A stretch of 64,000 bases of DNA from Tepidicella baoligensis (GCF_013432195.1 NZ_JACCDB010000002.1:1-64000); one strand, 5' to 3'. Shown: positions 8,479-18,132, counted from the first letter of the stretch. Notes: generated from the letters alone by a model not told the origin. Program-made: numbers and translations.

Positions 8479-9237
8479 TTATCCGAACCAGCCGTCCCAC
8501 ACCAGCTTGACACCGGTCAGAAACATGCCGAGGTACACCATCCGGTAGAACAACACAGGCTGGATGCGCCGGGCCAGCGCCACGCCAGCCCAGACCCCGA
8601 GCGGCGCAAATGGGATCAGCACCAGCGAGGTGGCGAAGTTGCGCCAGTCGAACAGGCCCAGCCAGGCATAGGGCACCCACTTCGAGAGGTTCACCACGAA
8701 AAACAAGAACGCCATGGTGGCTGTGAACACCACGGGCCTCAACTTGAGCGGGATGACGTAGGCGTTGAGCGGCGGGCCACCGGCATGGGCGATGAAGCTG
8801 GTGAATCCCGAGGTCACCGTCAGGATGCCGCCCACCCAGCGCGGCGGAGGCGGCGCATCGGGCCGGGGCGGGAACAACAGCCTTTGCGCAAGGAACAGCA
8901 GGGTGAGCAGGCCGACCAGGCCCGCCACCAGCCTCGGATCCACCCACCTGAATAGCAAGGTGCCGATCAGCGTGCCCAGCAAGGCAAACGGCACCAGGAA
9001 ACGGAACAGCCGCCAATCCACGTCGCGCCGCAATGCCGCCATGCCGAGGATGTCCATGACGAGCAACAGCGGCATCATGATGGCCGCCGCCTGGGGCACC
9101 GTCACCGCCAACGCCATCATCGGCACCGCCAGGGCACCGAAGCCGGAGCCAAATCCGCTCTTGCTGATGCCCATGAGCAGGACCGCCGGGATGGCCACGG
9201 CATAGAACCAAGGATCGGTGATGGGTGCAAAGCTCAC
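8479..9237 (-). CDS. TauE/SafE family membrane transporter
   Basis: Probable exporter or importer of sulfite, sulfonates or related organic anions (TauE/SafE family). The 252-residue product has eight hydrophobic segments and the two family repeats: AVLLMGISKSGFGSGFGALA near the N-terminus and GFTSFIAHAGGPPLNAYVIP in the middle. The preferred start is GTG 9237 (MSFAPITDPWFY...), preceded by GGTAGAG. An ATG at 9264 would overlap the start codon of the divergent TRIC-type gene. The substrate cannot be assigned from sequence. Confidence 0.82.
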   Translation of the reverse strand: MSFAPITDPWFYAVAIPAVLLMGISKSGFGSGFGALAVPMMALAVTVPQAAAIMMPLLLVMDILGMAALRRDVDWRLFRFLVPFALLGTLIGTLLFRWVDPRLVAGLVGLLTLLFLAQRLLFPPRPDAPPPPRWVGGILTVTSGFTSFIAHAGGPPLNAYVIPLKLRPVVFTATMAFLFFVVNLSKWVPYAWLGLFDWRNFATSLVLIPFAPLGVWAGVALARRIQPVLFYRMVYLGMFLTGVKLVWDGWFG

Positions 9238-9262
9238 AAAAAACACTCTACCATCTGTGTCC

Positions 9263-9901
9263 ATGGACCATTTGTCCCTCTGGGCCCACCGACTGAGCAT
9301 CGCCATCGAGGCGGCTGCGGTGCTGGCCTTCGCCCTCTCTGGCCTGCTGGCTGCTGCGCGCAAGCGGCTCGATGCCGTGGGCGTGTTCACCGTCACCTTC
9401 CTGGCGGCCTTCGGCGGCGGCACCCTGCGCGACCTGCTCTTGGATCAGCGTCCCTTCTTCTGGGTCGAGCACGTCCACTGGCTGTGGCTGCTGATGGGGC
9501 TGTGCGTGGTGGCCATGGCCTTCATGCGCCACCATCATTTCGAACCCACGGAGCGCGCCATGCAATGGCCCGACGCGCTCGGCCTGGGGCTGTTTGCGGC
9601 CGCCGGTGTGAGCAAAGCGCTGCACACCGGCTCGCCCGCGCTGGTGGCGGTGCTCATGGGGGTGGTCACGGGCGTGTTCGGCGGCGTCCTGCGCGACGTG
9701 GTGTGCAACGACATTCCGCGCGCCTTCCAGGACCACCAACCCTACGCGGTCTGCGCCTTCATCGGGGGCTGGGCCTACGTGGGCTGGTGGACGTGGACGG
9801 GCTCGGCCGGCCAGGCCTTGATGATCTGCGTGGGCGTGACCTTCGGGCTGCGGGCGTTGGCCATGTGGCGGAACTGGAACCTGCCGGCCTGGAAGGCCTG
9901 A
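9263..9901 (+). CDS. Trimeric intracellular cation channel family protein (UPF0126)
   Basis: A 212-residue, seven-helix membrane protein with two repeats of the UPF0126/TRIC domain. Each repeat carries the glycine-rich signature (TFLAAFGGGTLRDLLL and VVTGVFGGVLRDVVCNDIP). Prokaryotic TRIC relatives conduct K+ as trimers; some members are suggested to carry glycine. The ATG at 9263 is favoured by homology, with TACCAT eight bases upstream and no ribosome-binding site. It is divergent from the TauE-like gene. Confidence 0.85.
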   Translation: MDHLSLWAHRLSIAIEAAAVLAFALSGLLAAARKRLDAVGVFTVTFLAAFGGGTLRDLLLDQRPFFWVEHVHWLWLLMGLCVVAMAFMRHHHFEPTERAMQWPDALGLGLFAAAGVSKALHTGSPALVAVLMGVVTGVFGGVLRDVVCNDIPRAFQDHQPYAVCAFIGGWAYVGWWTWTGSAGQALMICVGVTFGLRALAMWRNWNLPAWKA

Positions 9902-9919
9902 ACCAGCGACAATACGGCC

Positions 9920-10354
9920 ATGTTCCAACCCTCACAGGCCGATGTCCGGCGCTTTTTCTGCGGCACCTACGACAAACTCACCCGAGAGCTTCCGATGGAA
10001 GCGATCGAGGTGCTGGCCAGCGAATGGATCCGCTTGCACCCGGAATACCACGGCGATCTGGCCGATCTCGATCGCGCCCTGGCCGAGATGCAGACCGCAG
10101 ACCCCAGCCGCGAAAATCCCTTCCTCCACCTGGCCATGCACCTGAGCATCAGCGAACAGTGCTCCATCGACCAACCACCAGGTATCCGTCAGGCGGTCGA
10201 ACTGCTGGCGGCCCGGCTGGACTCGCTGCACGACGCACATCACCAGGTGATGGAGTGCCTCGGACAGATGCTGTGGGAAAGCCAGCGCAGTGGGCGGCCA
10301 CCCGACGGCCAGGCCTACATCGACGCCGTGCGCCGCCGCGCCACCGGCACCTGA
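9920..10354 (+). CDS. DUF1841 family protein
   Basis: A soluble 144-residue protein matching DUF1841, a proteobacterial family of unknown function. It begins MFQPSQADVRRFFCGTYDKL and contains NPFLHLAMHLSISEQ and HHQVMECLGQMLWE. No catalytic motif is evident. It starts 18 bp after the TRIC-type gene and has its own GACAAT element (9908-9913) six bases before the ATG. That suggests separate leaderless transcription. Confidence 0.85.
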   Translation: MFQPSQADVRRFFCGTYDKLTRELPMEAIEVLASEWIRLHPEYHGDLADLDRALAEMQTADPSRENPFLHLAMHLSISEQCSIDQPPGIRQAVELLAARLDSLHDAHHQVMECLGQMLWESQRSGRPPDGQAYIDAVRRRATGT

Positions 10355-10713
10355 CGCCCCCACAAACGAATCGACCCCGGCAGGCTGCACCCACCGGGGT
10401 CATCGGCCGGACTGAGTCCTGTGCCGAGGGGCGAGGCGGAGTTTGCTCGTCACACCACGCCGGAAGCAAGTGATTGCTTCCATTCTGTTGCCAGGCAACG
10501 GGGCGGACCCCGTTGCGGGCAGTGGCCTGCAACAACTGATCAGTTGGGCGCTGCTGCAGACGGTTTTGACTGTAGCGGTTGAGCGCGGATTTGCCCATCT
10601 GATTTTTTTTATGACGGCTATCGGCTTCATTGTTTTTTTCCACTATCGAGGACCGCGCCTCCCGAAGCGATGATTTCTATTCTAAATATGAATAAAAAAC
10701 GATTTTTAAAGTA
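10355..10713. other. Intergenic region with a series of perfect hairpins
   Basis: No convincing gene is present. Four inverted repeats follow one another: gaccccgg/ccggggtc (10373-10401), ggaagcaa/ttgcttcc (10462-10481, 4-nt loop), caacgggg/ccccgttg (10496-10515, 4-nt loop) and the palindrome caactgatcagttg (10533-10546). A T8 run follows at 10603-10610. The first hairpin may end transcription of the DUF1841 gene. The rest could be a small RNA or terminator cluster. A 76-codon frame across it (10443-10673) has no ribosome-binding site and is not called. Confidence 0.4.
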
Positions 10714-10742
10714 TTGACAGGTAATTTACGAGCCCGTACCAT
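10714..10742 (+). promoter_or_regulatory. Sigma-70 promoter for the lytic transglycosylase gene
   Basis: TTGACA (10714-10719) and TACCAT (10737-10742) are 17 bases apart. An AT-rich stretch directly upstream (10676-10713) resembles an UP element and stands out in this GC-rich window. Transcription from it would leave a leader of about 140 nt before the ATG at 10892. Confidence 0.65.
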
Positions 10743-10891
10743 CCGCGCCAAATCCATCTTGGTATTAACCCTAGGACGCTGCCGACCCCGGCTAAGTTGA
10801 TGACCCGCCAGGGTTTTCAATGGCGACCCCCAATCGAGTGCGACCTGTCGGCCTTCCGGCGCCGCAGGCCACACCCAGAAAGGAGCGTGCG

Positions 10892-11761
10892 ATGACAGCG
10901 CCACACGTACCCCGCCCTAGCGGGATTTTCCAACACCTGCACACAGCCGCCACGGGCGTGATGCAGGGCTTTCTGACCATCACCCGCAACAGCATGGCTG
11001 TGCTGGGCCTCGTGCTGGCCTTGGGCGCGGGCATTCTGCTGACGCAACCTCACCTTCGCGACAGCGCCGAAGAACTCGCTTTCGGCTGGCTGATGGATCG
11101 ACAGATCGCCGCCAACGGTATCGGCGTCGATCCCAGCGCCATCGACCGCGTCACCGTGGCCGACCCCAGCGAGCTGCCCGAGCACCAAGCACTGATCGCC
11201 GACTGGCTGAGCCGCAAGTACCGCGTGGCCAAGGAGCCGCTGAGCGCTCTGGTGGCCGAGGCCTATGACGTCGGAGGCAAGATAGGCGTCGATCCCAAAC
11301 TCATCCTGGCCGTCATGGCCATGGAGTCGCGCTTCAACCCCTTTGCGGCCAGCCCGGTGGGTGCACACGGCCTGATGCAGGTCATGACACGGGTGCACAC
11401 CGACAAATTCGAAGGCTTTGGCGGCGCCATGGCGGCCTTCGACCCTGTGACCAACCTCCGTGTGGGCGCCATGGTTCTGGAAGAAGCCATACGCCGTGCC
11501 GGCTCTGTCGAAGGCGGGCTGCGCCTCTACGTGGGCGCCGTCACCACCGACGGCCGCGAATACATCGATCGGGTGCTGTCCGAACACGAACGCCTGCAAC
11601 GCGTGGCCCAGGGGCAGCGCGTGGGCTTCAACGCGTTCCAGCGCCGCACCCCGCCTGCCACCACGGCTGCGCCCGCCCCTATTCCCACGGCGCCGGGTGG
11701 CGTGGAGCTCGAAGCCGAGGCCAAGCAGGACAATCTGCCGGCCGTGGCCCAGGCCTCCTGA
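10892..11761 (+). CDS. Membrane-anchored lytic transglycosylase (SLT domain)
   Basis: Cleaves peptidoglycan glycan strands to give 1,6-anhydro-muropeptides. The 289-residue product has an N-terminal transmembrane segment (about residues 34-52, AVLGLVLALGAGILLT) and a soluble SLT domain. Its catalytic glutamate lies in LAVMAMESRFNPFAASPVGA, followed by HGLMQVM. The C-terminus is Ala/Pro-rich. The start at 10892 is fixed by AAGGAG six bases upstream; a longer in-frame form beginning at 10820 has none. Which cell-wall process it serves is not shown by its neighbours. Confidence 0.9.
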   Translation: MTAPHVPRPSGIFQHLHTAATGVMQGFLTITRNSMAVLGLVLALGAGILLTQPHLRDSAEELAFGWLMDRQIAANGIGVDPSAIDRVTVADPSELPEHQALIADWLSRKYRVAKEPLSALVAEAYDVGGKIGVDPKLILAVMAMESRFNPFAASPVGAHGLMQVMTRVHTDKFEGFGGAMAAFDPVTNLRVGAMVLEEAIRRAGSVEGGLRLYVGAVTTDGREYIDRVLSEHERLQRVAQGQRVGFNAFQRRTPPATTAAPAPIPTAPGGVELEAEAKQDNLPAVAQAS

Positions 11762-11763
11762 GC

Positions 11764-11769
11764 TAGAAT
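11764..11769 (+). promoter_or_regulatory. -10 element of the glyA transcript
   Basis: TAGAAT lies seven bases before the first base of the riboswitch P1 helix (11776), which places the start of transcription at the beginning of the aptamer. No good -35 is visible. Confidence 0.5.
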
Positions 11770-11775
11770 TTCAGC

Positions 11776-11914
11776 CTGTGCGCGACTGGCGATAGGCCGC
11801 AGACACCACCGCGTCGAACGGCGCGGCTGTAGGCCGACGTGGGCCACCACGGGGAAGCGCACAGTCGCGGTCGCCTCAGGGGCCGCGGCTCTGAGCCGTT
11901 CGCCTGGGCAGCCC
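11776..11914 (+). ncRNA. ZTP riboswitch (pfl motif) upstream of glyA
   Basis: The pfl-motif core sequences are present in order. The P1 arm ctgtgcgc (11776-11783) is followed by GACTGGCG. After a variable region come CCACCACGGGGAAGC and the second P1 arm gcgcacag (11857-11864), which pairs perfectly over 8 bp. The 3' domain ends with GCCGTTCGCCTGGGCA (11895-11910). This class binds ZTP/ZMP, the alarmone of 10-formyl-tetrahydrofolate shortage, and commonly precedes glyA. No U-rich terminator follows, so control of translation is more likely than attenuation. Confidence 0.9.
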
Positions 11915-11962
11915 GTGAGTCTCCACTCCCGCCACGGGTCCATCGACCTCCTCAGGACTGCC

Positions 11963-13207
11963 ATGTACGACCGCAACATCCTCATCGAACAGACCGACCC
12001 CGAACTGTTCGCCGCCATCCAGGCCGAAAACGCGCGCCAGGAACAACACATCGAGCTGATCGCCAGCGAGAACTACGCTTCGCCGGCCGTGATGGCCGCT
12101 CAGGGAAGCCAGCTCACCAACAAATACGCCGAAGGCTACCCGGGCAAGCGCTACTACGGCGGCTGCGAATATGTGGACGTGGCCGAACAATTGGCCATCG
12201 ACCGCGTCAAACAGCTCTTCGGTGCCGAGGCGGCCAACGTGCAGCCCCATTGTGGCGCTTCGGCCAACGAGGCCGTCTTTCTGGCTTTCCTCAAACCCGG
12301 CGACACCATCATGGGCATGAGCCTGGCCGAGGGTGGCCACCTCACCCACGGCATGCCGCTGAACATGAGCGGCAAGTGGTTCAACGTGGTGAGCTATGGC
12401 CTGAACGACAAGGAAGAGATCGACTACGACGCCATGGAGCGCAAGGCGCACGAACACCGCCCCAAGCTGATCGTGGCGGGCGCATCGGCCTACAGCCTGC
12501 GCATCGACTTCGAGCGTTTTGCCAAGGTCGCCAAGGACGTGGGCGCCATCTTCATGGTGGACATGGCCCACTACGCCGGCCTGATCGCCGCCGGCGTGTA
12601 CCCCAACCCGGTGCCGTTCGCCGACGTGGTGACTTCCACCACCCACAAGAGCCTGCGCGGCCCGCGCGGCGGCATCATCCTGATGAAGGCCGAGCACGAG
12701 AAGGCCATCAACAGCGCCATCTTCCCGGGCCTGCAGGGCGGCCCGCTGATGCACGTGATCGCCGCCAAGGCGGTGGCCTTCAAGGAAGCGCTCGCGCCCG
12801 AGTTCAAGGCCTACCAGCAACAGGTGGTGAAGAACGCCCAGATCGTCGCCGAGACGCTGACCCAGCGCGGCCTGCGCATCGTCAGTGGCCGCACCGAAAG
12901 CCATGTGATGCTGGTGGACCTGCGTGCCAAGGGCATCACCGGCAAGGAAGCCGAGGCCGTGCTGGGCCAGGCCCACATGACGATCAACAAGAACGCCATC
13001 CCGAACGACCCGGAAAAGCCGATGGTGACCAGTGGCGTGCGCATCGGCACCCCGGCCATGACCACCCGTGGCTTCAAGGACGAGGAGGCCCGCCTGACGG
13101 CCCACCTGATCGCCGACGTGCTGGACAACCCGCGCGATGCGGCCAACATCGAAGCCGTGCGCGCCAAGGTCCATGCCCTGACCACCCGCTTCCCGGTCTA
13201 TAGGTAA
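11963..13207 (+). CDS. glyA: Serine hydroxymethyltransferase
   Basis: PLP enzyme that converts serine and tetrahydrofolate to glycine and 5,10-methylene-tetrahydrofolate, the main one-carbon source. The 414-residue product shows the family start ([16 protein letters not shown]), substrate region [16 protein letters not shown], and the PLP lysine in [16 protein letters not shown]. The start at ATG 11963 gives the usual length. A ZTP riboswitch in the leader would raise expression when 10-formyl-tetrahydrofolate runs low. It is followed after 3 bp by nrdR. Confidence 0.97.
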   Translation: MYDRNILIEQTDPELFAAIQAENARQEQHIELIASENYASPAVMAAQGSQLTNKYAEGYPGKRYYGGCEYVDVAEQLAIDRVKQLFGAEAANVQPHCGASANEAVFLAFLKPGDTIMGMSLAEGGHLTHGMPLNMSGKWFNVVSYGLNDKEEIDYDAMERKAHEHRPKLIVAGASAYSLRIDFERFAKVAKDVGAIFMVDMAHYAGLIAAGVYPNPVPFADVVTSTTHKSLRGPRGGIILMKAEHEKAINSAIFPGLQGGPLMHVIAAKAVAFKEALAPEFKAYQQQVVKNAQIVAETLTQRGLRIVSGRTESHVMLVDLRAKGITGKEAEAVLGQAHMTINKNAIPNDPEKPMVTSGVRIGTPAMTTRGFKDEEARLTAHLIADVLDNPRDAANIEAVRAKVHALTTRFPVYR

Positions 13208-13210
13208 GCC

Positions 13211-13660
13211 ATGAAATGCCCTTTCTGCGGCCACGCCGACACCCACGTGGTGGAGACGCGCGTGGCCGAGGAGGGGCTGTTCATCCGCCGCCGTCGCCGC
13301 TGCCCCCAGTGCGACAAACGCTTCACCACCTACGAACGCCCCGAGGTGAACTTCCCGGCCGTGGTGAAGAAGGACGGCCGGCGCATCGACTACGACGCCT
13401 CCAAGCTGCGCGCCAGCTTTGCGCTGGCCCTGCGCAAGCGCCCGGTCAGCACCGAGCAGGTGGATGCGGCCATGGAGCGCATCGAAGAAAAACTGCTCAA
13501 TCTCGGCGCCCGGGAAGTGCCTTCGCATCAGATCGGCGAAATGGTGATGCGCGAACTCAAGAAGCTCGACAAGGTGGCCTACATCCGCTTCGCCAGCGTG
13601 TACCGCAGCTTCGAAGACATCAACGAATTCAAGACGCTGGTGGACGAAGTCCGCCGATAG
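13211..13660 (+). CDS. nrdR: Transcriptional repressor NrdR
   Basis: Zinc-ribbon/ATP-cone repressor of ribonucleotide reductase genes. In 149 residues it has an N-terminal zinc ribbon ([12 protein letters not shown] ... [12 protein letters not shown]) and an ATP-cone starting at [17 protein letters not shown]. The length and order are standard. It sits three bases after glyA, an arrangement widespread in proteobacteria that links nucleotide and folate metabolism. No NrdR box was found inside this window. Confidence 0.97.
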   Translation: MKCPFCGHADTHVVETRVAEEGLFIRRRRRCPQCDKRFTTYERPEVNFPAVVKKDGRRIDYDASKLRASFALALRKRPVSTEQVDAAMERIEEKLLNLGAREVPSHQIGEMVMRELKKLDKVAYIRFASVYRSFEDINEFKTLVDEVRR

Positions 13661-13696
13661 CCCACGGGCCTGGGCCAATCCTGCGACAATAGCAGG

Positions 13697-14338
13697 ATGT
13701 TCACCGGCATCATCACCGGCGTGGGGCGCATCGCCGCCGTCCACCCCCTCGGCTCTTCAGACCAACACGGCAAACGCCTCACCGTGGAGGCGCCGCCCGG
13801 CTATCTCGACGACGTGGGGTTGGGCGACAGCATCGCCCTCAATGGCGCCTGCATGACCGTGACCACCCTGGACCTCTCGCACCGCCAGTTCACCGTCGAT
13901 ATTTCCGCCGAATCGCTAGACAAGACGGCCGGCTTGGATCGACCCGGCCCAGTCAACCTGGAAAAGGCGCTGCGCGCGCACGATCGACTGGGCGGGCACA
14001 TCGTCTCCGGCCACGTGGACGGCATCGGTCGCGTCACCCATTTCGCGCAAGCGGGTGAAAGCTGGACGCTGCGTGTGCTCGCGCCCGCCTCGCTCGGCAA
14101 ATACCTCGCCTACAAGGGCTCGATCACCGTCAATGGCGTGAGCCTGACCGTCAACCAGGTGACCGATCTGCCGCAAGGCTGCGAGTGCAGCATCAACCTG
14201 ATTCCGCACACGGTGGAGCACACTGCCCTGGGCACGCTGGCGCCCGGCAGTGCGGTGAACCTGGAAATCGATCTGATCGCGCGTTATGTCGAGCGCATGC
14301 TCGGCGCCAGAGCGCCGCACAGCGCCGTCCCTCACTGA
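13697..14338 (+). CDS. ribE: Riboflavin synthase alpha subunit
   Basis: Catalyses dismutation of two 6,7-dimethyl-8-ribityllumazine molecules to riboflavin. The 213-residue protein has the two lumazine-binding repeats (MFTGIITGVGRIAAV at the start, GGHIVSGHVDGIGRV beginning the second). GACAAT (13685-13690) lies six bases before the ATG with no ribosome-binding site, which suggests that the rib genes start their own leaderless transcript. It is followed by ribB and ribH. No FMN riboswitch is visible upstream. Confidence 0.96.
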   Translation: MFTGIITGVGRIAAVHPLGSSDQHGKRLTVEAPPGYLDDVGLGDSIALNGACMTVTTLDLSHRQFTVDISAESLDKTAGLDRPGPVNLEKALRAHDRLGGHIVSGHVDGIGRVTHFAQAGESWTLRVLAPASLGKYLAYKGSITVNGVSLTVNQVTDLPQGCECSINLIPHTVEHTALGTLAPGSAVNLEIDLIARYVERMLGARAPHSAVPH

Positions 14339-14364
14339 ATGGCTTTGACCTGGTCCTGACTCCC

Positions 14365-15507
14365 ATGAACGCCTCCCACCCCACCCTGTCGCCGGTCGGC
14401 ATTTCGCCGGTGGAGGACATCGTCGCCGATTTGAAGGCCGGTCGCATCGTCATCCTCGTGGATGAAGAGGACCGCGAAAATGAGGGCGATCTCGTCCTGG
14501 CAGCCGATCACGTCACGCCGCAAGCCATCAACTTCATGGCCCGGTTCGGCCGCGGCCTGATTTGCCTGACACTCACCCGCGAACGCTGCGAGCGGCTCAA
14601 ACTGCCGCCCATGGTGCCGCGCAACGGCACCAAGATGGGCACGGCCTTTACGGTGTCGATCGAGGCCGCCGAAGGCGTGACCACCGGCATTTCGGCCGCC
14701 GACCGCGCGCGCACCGTGCAGGCAGCGGTGGCCCCCGATGCCCGGCCGGAAGACCTGGTCCAGCCTGGGCACATCTTTCCGCTGCAGGCGGTCGATGGCG
14801 GCGTGCTGATGCGCGCCGGCCACACCGAAGCGGGCTGCGATCTGGCAGCCATGGCCGGCTGCACACCCGCCGCCGTGATCTGCGAGATCATGAAGGACGA
14901 CGGCACCATGGCCCGGCTGCCCGATCTGCAGATTTTTGCGGCCGAACATGGGCTCAAGATTGGCACCATCGCCGATCTGATCGAGTACCGCAGCCGCACC
15001 GAAAGCCTGGTGCGGCGCGTCGGCTCTCGCCCGTTGAACACGGCCTATGGGGAATTCCAGGCGCATGCCTTCCGCGATGACACGGGCGGTGCCGTGCATC
15101 TGGCGCTGGTCAAGGGACAATGGAATGCCGACGACACGGTGAGCGTGCGGGTGCACGAGCCGCTGAGTGTGCTCGATGCGCTGGAAGTGGGCCGGTCCAT
15201 GCACTCCTGGACACTGGAAACCAGCCTGCGTCACATGGCCGAGCAGGGTCGGGGCGTGGTGGTGCTGCTCAACTGCGGAGAGACCGCCGAGCAACTGTTG
15301 GCCCAGTTCGACGGCACGGCACGTTCCGCCCAAGCGCCCGAGCGCGGCCGTATGGACCTGCGCACCTACGGCATCGGCGCGCAGATCCTGCGCGAATGCG
15401 GGGTACACAAAATGCAACTGCTGGGTACGCCACGGCGCATGCCCAGCATGGCCGGCTACGGCCTGGAAGTGGTCGGTTTCTTGAGCAAGAACCAGATGGA
15501 AGGATAA
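14365..15507 (+). CDS. ribB: 3,4-dihydroxy-2-butanone 4-phosphate synthase with vestigial GTP cyclohydrolase II domain
   Basis: Makes the four-carbon unit for riboflavin from ribulose 5-phosphate. The N-terminal RibB domain (about residues 10-210) is intact: [22 protein letters not shown]-equivalent region, [14 protein letters not shown]. The C-terminal part (about residues 215-380) aligns with RibA. It lacks the zinc cysteines and GTP-binding region: the expected VRVHSEC...CDCG stretch is replaced by [20 protein letters not shown]. Cyclohydrolase II activity is therefore unlikely and must come from a ribA elsewhere. The 380-residue length is that of bifunctional RibBA. Confidence 0.93.
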   Translation: MNASHPTLSPVGISPVEDIVADLKAGRIVILVDEEDRENEGDLVLAADHVTPQAINFMARFGRGLICLTLTRERCERLKLPPMVPRNGTKMGTAFTVSIEAAEGVTTGISAADRARTVQAAVAPDARPEDLVQPGHIFPLQAVDGGVLMRAGHTEAGCDLAAMAGCTPAAVICEIMKDDGTMARLPDLQIFAAEHGLKIGTIADLIEYRSRTESLVRRVGSRPLNTAYGEFQAHAFRDDTGGAVHLALVKGQWNADDTVSVRVHEPLSVLDALEVGRSMHSWTLETSLRHMAEQGRGVVVLLNCGETAEQLLAQFDGTARSAQAPERGRMDLRTYGIGAQILRECGVHKMQLLGTPRRMPSMAGYGLEVVGFLSKNQMEG

Positions 15508-15511
15508 GCAT

Positions 15512-15982
15512 ATGTTGGGTGCAAACCAAGGCAGCGCGGCTGCGCTGGACGGCACGGGCTTGCGAATCGGCATCGTGCAAGCGCGCTTCAATCAGGGCAT
15601 CACCGATGCGCTGGTGCAGGCATGCCGCCAAGAGTTGTTGCAGCTGGGGGTGGAGCAAGACCACATCGAACAGGTGCAGGTCGCCGGCGCGCTGGAAGTC
15701 CCGCTGGCTCTGCAGGCCTTGGCCGAGACGGAGCGCTTTGACGCACTGGTGGCGCTGGGCTGCGTGATCCGTGGTGAAACCTACCACTTCGAGCTGGTGT
15801 GCAACGAATCGGCCGCTGGCGTCACGCGCGTCGGGCTGGACCACCACATCCCGATTGCCAACGCCATCCTCACCACCGAAAACCTGTCGCAGGCCGTGGC
15901 CCGCCAGGAGGACAAAGGCCGAGACGCCGCCCGGGTGGCGGTGGAAATGGCCCGCCTGCTGCAAACCGTCAACCGATCATGA
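15512..15982 (+). CDS. ribH: 6,7-dimethyl-8-ribityllumazine synthase
   Basis: Condenses 5-amino-6-ribitylaminouracil with dihydroxybutanone phosphate, the penultimate riboflavin step. The 156-residue product shows the family motifs [36 protein letters not shown] (with the catalytic-region His) and [12 protein letters not shown]. It starts 4 bp after ribB, and its stop overlaps the nusB ATG. Confidence 0.97.
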   Translation: MLGANQGSAAALDGTGLRIGIVQARFNQGITDALVQACRQELLQLGVEQDHIEQVQVAGALEVPLALQALAETERFDALVALGCVIRGETYHFELVCNESAAGVTRVGLDHHIPIANAILTTENLSQAVARQEDKGRDAARVAVEMARLLQTVNRS

Positions 15983-16524
15983 AGACCCCCACTGCTGCTG
16001 CCGAACGACCACGCAGGGCCTCGGAAAAATCGGCCCGCACCCGCGCGCGCGAGTTCGCTCTGCAAGCGCTCTACCAGTACCTGGTGGGCCGCAACGGAGC
16101 CGAAGACATCGACCTCTTTACCCGCGATCTGAGCGGTTTCCACAAGGCCGACAGTGCCCACTACGACGCGCTGCTGCACGGCTGCATTGCCGAGGCCGCC
16201 GAGCTCGACGCCGCCCTCACGCCCTTGCTCGACCGCCCGCTGGCCGAGATCTCGCCGATCGAGCACGGTGTGCTGTGGATCGGCGCCTACGAGTTTCGCC
16301 ACTGTGCCGACGTGCCCTGGCGCGTGGTGATCAACGAATGCATCGAGCTGGCCAAGTCGTTCGGGGGCACGGACGGCCACAAGTACGTCAACGGCGTGCT
16401 GAACCAGCTCGCCCCGCTGTGGCGCGCGCCTGAGGTGGAGCGGGACCAGCGCCGGGGCATCGGCAAGCCACTCCAACGCCCCGTCACGGCCGCACCACCG
16501 CCGCCCGACGCCCTGCCCAGCTGA
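15979..16524 (+). CDS. nusB: Transcription antitermination factor NusB
   Basis: RNA-binding factor of the rRNA antitermination complex, acting with NusE (S10). In 181 residues it has a basic N-terminal extension, the NusB core starting [18 protein letters not shown], and the motif [26 protein letters not shown] split across the C-terminal helices. The C-terminus is Pro/Ala-rich and not conserved. The start codon overlaps the ribH stop (ATGA), the usual coupling of ribH and nusB. Confidence 0.96.
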   Translation: MKTPTAAAERPRRASEKSARTRAREFALQALYQYLVGRNGAEDIDLFTRDLSGFHKADSAHYDALLHGCIAEAAELDAALTPLLDRPLAEISPIEHGVLWIGAYEFRHCADVPWRVVINECIELAKSFGGTDGHKYVNGVLNQLAPLWRAPEVERDQRRGIGKPLQRPVTAAPPPPDALPS

Positions 16525-16530
16525 ACCACC

Positions 16531-16947
16531 GTGAGCGTCTTCACTTGGCCCGTGAGGGTGTACTGGGAGGACACCGATGCCGGTGGCATCGTGTTCTATG
16601 CCAACTACCTGAAGTTCTTCGAGCGCGCCCGCACCGAATGGCTGCGCAGCCTGGGGGTGGAGCAGCAACGCCTGCGCGACGAAACGGGTGGCATGTTCGT
16701 GGTCATCGGCACGGAACTGCGCTACCACCGCCCTGCCCGCCTTGACGATGTGTTACAGGTCAGCGCGCGCATCACGGAACTTGGACGCGCTTCCATGACA
16801 CTGCAGCAGGAGGCCTGGCGTGTCGGCCGCGGTGTCCCCGAAGACCTCTTGTGCGCAGGCACCATCCGCATCGGCTGGGTGGATGCTGCGCAGATGCGTC
16901 CCGGCCGTATTCCGGCGTCGATCATTCACCTGTTACAGAGTCCATGA
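16531..16947 (+). CDS. ybgC: Tol-Pal system acyl-CoA thioesterase YbgC
   Basis: Hot-dog thioesterase of 138 residues with the 4-hydroxybenzoyl-CoA thioesterase signature YWEDTDAGGIVFYANYLKFF containing the catalytic Asp. YbgC acts on acyl-CoA or acyl-ACP and is linked to phospholipid metabolism at the envelope. It begins with GTG at 16531, six bases after nusB. It ends in an ATGA overlap with tolQ, the standard head of a tol cluster. Confidence 0.93.
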   Translation: MSVFTWPVRVYWEDTDAGGIVFYANYLKFFERARTEWLRSLGVEQQRLRDETGGMFVVIGTELRYHRPARLDDVLQVSARITELGRASMTLQQEAWRVGRGVPEDLLCAGTIRIGWVDAAQMRPGRIPASIIHLLQSP

Positions 16948-17657
16948 ACCACGATTTTTCCGTCATCCAGCTCATGCTGGACGCCACCTGGGTGGTACAG
17001 GCCGTCGTGCTGCTGCTGATCAGCGTATCCATCCTGAGCTGGGCTGCCATCTTCCGCAAGCTGTTCACCCTCAAGCGCGTGCGGCGCCTCACCGAGGATT
17101 TCGAACGCGAGTTCTGGTCCGGTGCCAACCTGAACGATCTGTACCAAACCGCCATCCAGCATGCCCGGGATGGCAGCCCGACCGAGCGCATCTTCGCCAG
17201 TGGCATGCGCGAATTCCACAAGCTGCGGGACCGCCGGATCACCCAACCCGATGCGCTGATCGAAGGCGCCCAGCGGGCCATGCGGGCGAGCTACCAGCGC
17301 GAGGTCGATGCGCTGGAGACCAACCTGTCCTTTCTGGGGTCTGTGGGCTCCGTCTCGCCGTACGTGGGCCTGTTCGGCACGGTGTGGGGCATCATGCACG
17401 CCTTCACCGGCCTGGCGGCCCTGACCCAGGTCACACTCGCCACGGTGGCCCCCGGCATTGCCGAGGCCCTGGTGGCCACCGCGATCAGCCTGTTTGCCGC
17501 GATCCCCGCCGTGGTGGCCTACAACCGCTTCACGCACGACATCGACCGCGCGGCCAACCGCATGGAAAGCTTCATCGACGAGTTTTCCAACATCCTGCAC
17601 CGCAACGTGGCCAGCACCGGCACCGTGGCAGGCATGCAGACCACCGCAGCTCATTGA
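16944..17657 (+). CDS. tolQ: Tol-Pal system inner-membrane protein TolQ
   Basis: Proton-channel component of the Tol motor that energises outer-membrane invagination at division. The 237-residue product has three transmembrane segments (about residues 12-32, 130-155, 165-190) and the ExbB/TolQ signature LGSVGSVSPYVGLFGTVWGI followed by ATVAPGIAEALVATA. The start at 16944 overlaps the ybgC stop by four bases. Confidence 0.95.
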   Translation: MNHDFSVIQLMLDATWVVQAVVLLLISVSILSWAAIFRKLFTLKRVRRLTEDFEREFWSGANLNDLYQTAIQHARDGSPTERIFASGMREFHKLRDRRITQPDALIEGAQRAMRASYQREVDALETNLSFLGSVGSVSPYVGLFGTVWGIMHAFTGLAALTQVTLATVAPGIAEALVATAISLFAAIPAVVAYNRFTHDIDRAANRMESFIDEFSNILHRNVASTGTVAGMQTTAAH

Positions 17658-17669
17658 AGGAGGCCAGCG

Positions 17670-18110
<441 letters not shown>

Positions 18111-18132
18111 ACAACGCCGGGAGTGGGAAGTC

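Noticed and set aside
10443-10673. 76-codon + strand frame with a hydrophobic stretch
   Set aside because: No ribosome-binding site, crosses several perfect hairpins, and codon use is unlike its neighbours.
10355-10713. 6S RNA or tRNA in the hairpin-rich gap
   Set aside because: I could not find the 6S closing stem and bulge pattern, nor a cloverleaf with CCA end or TTCGA loop.
11876-13744. 622-codon minus-strand frame opposite glyA and nrdR
   Set aside because: Spans two well-supported genes in antisense and has no recognisable domain.
13661-14364. FMN riboswitch near the riboflavin genes
   Set aside because: None of the conserved RFN blocks is present, and the gaps before ribE and ribB are too short.
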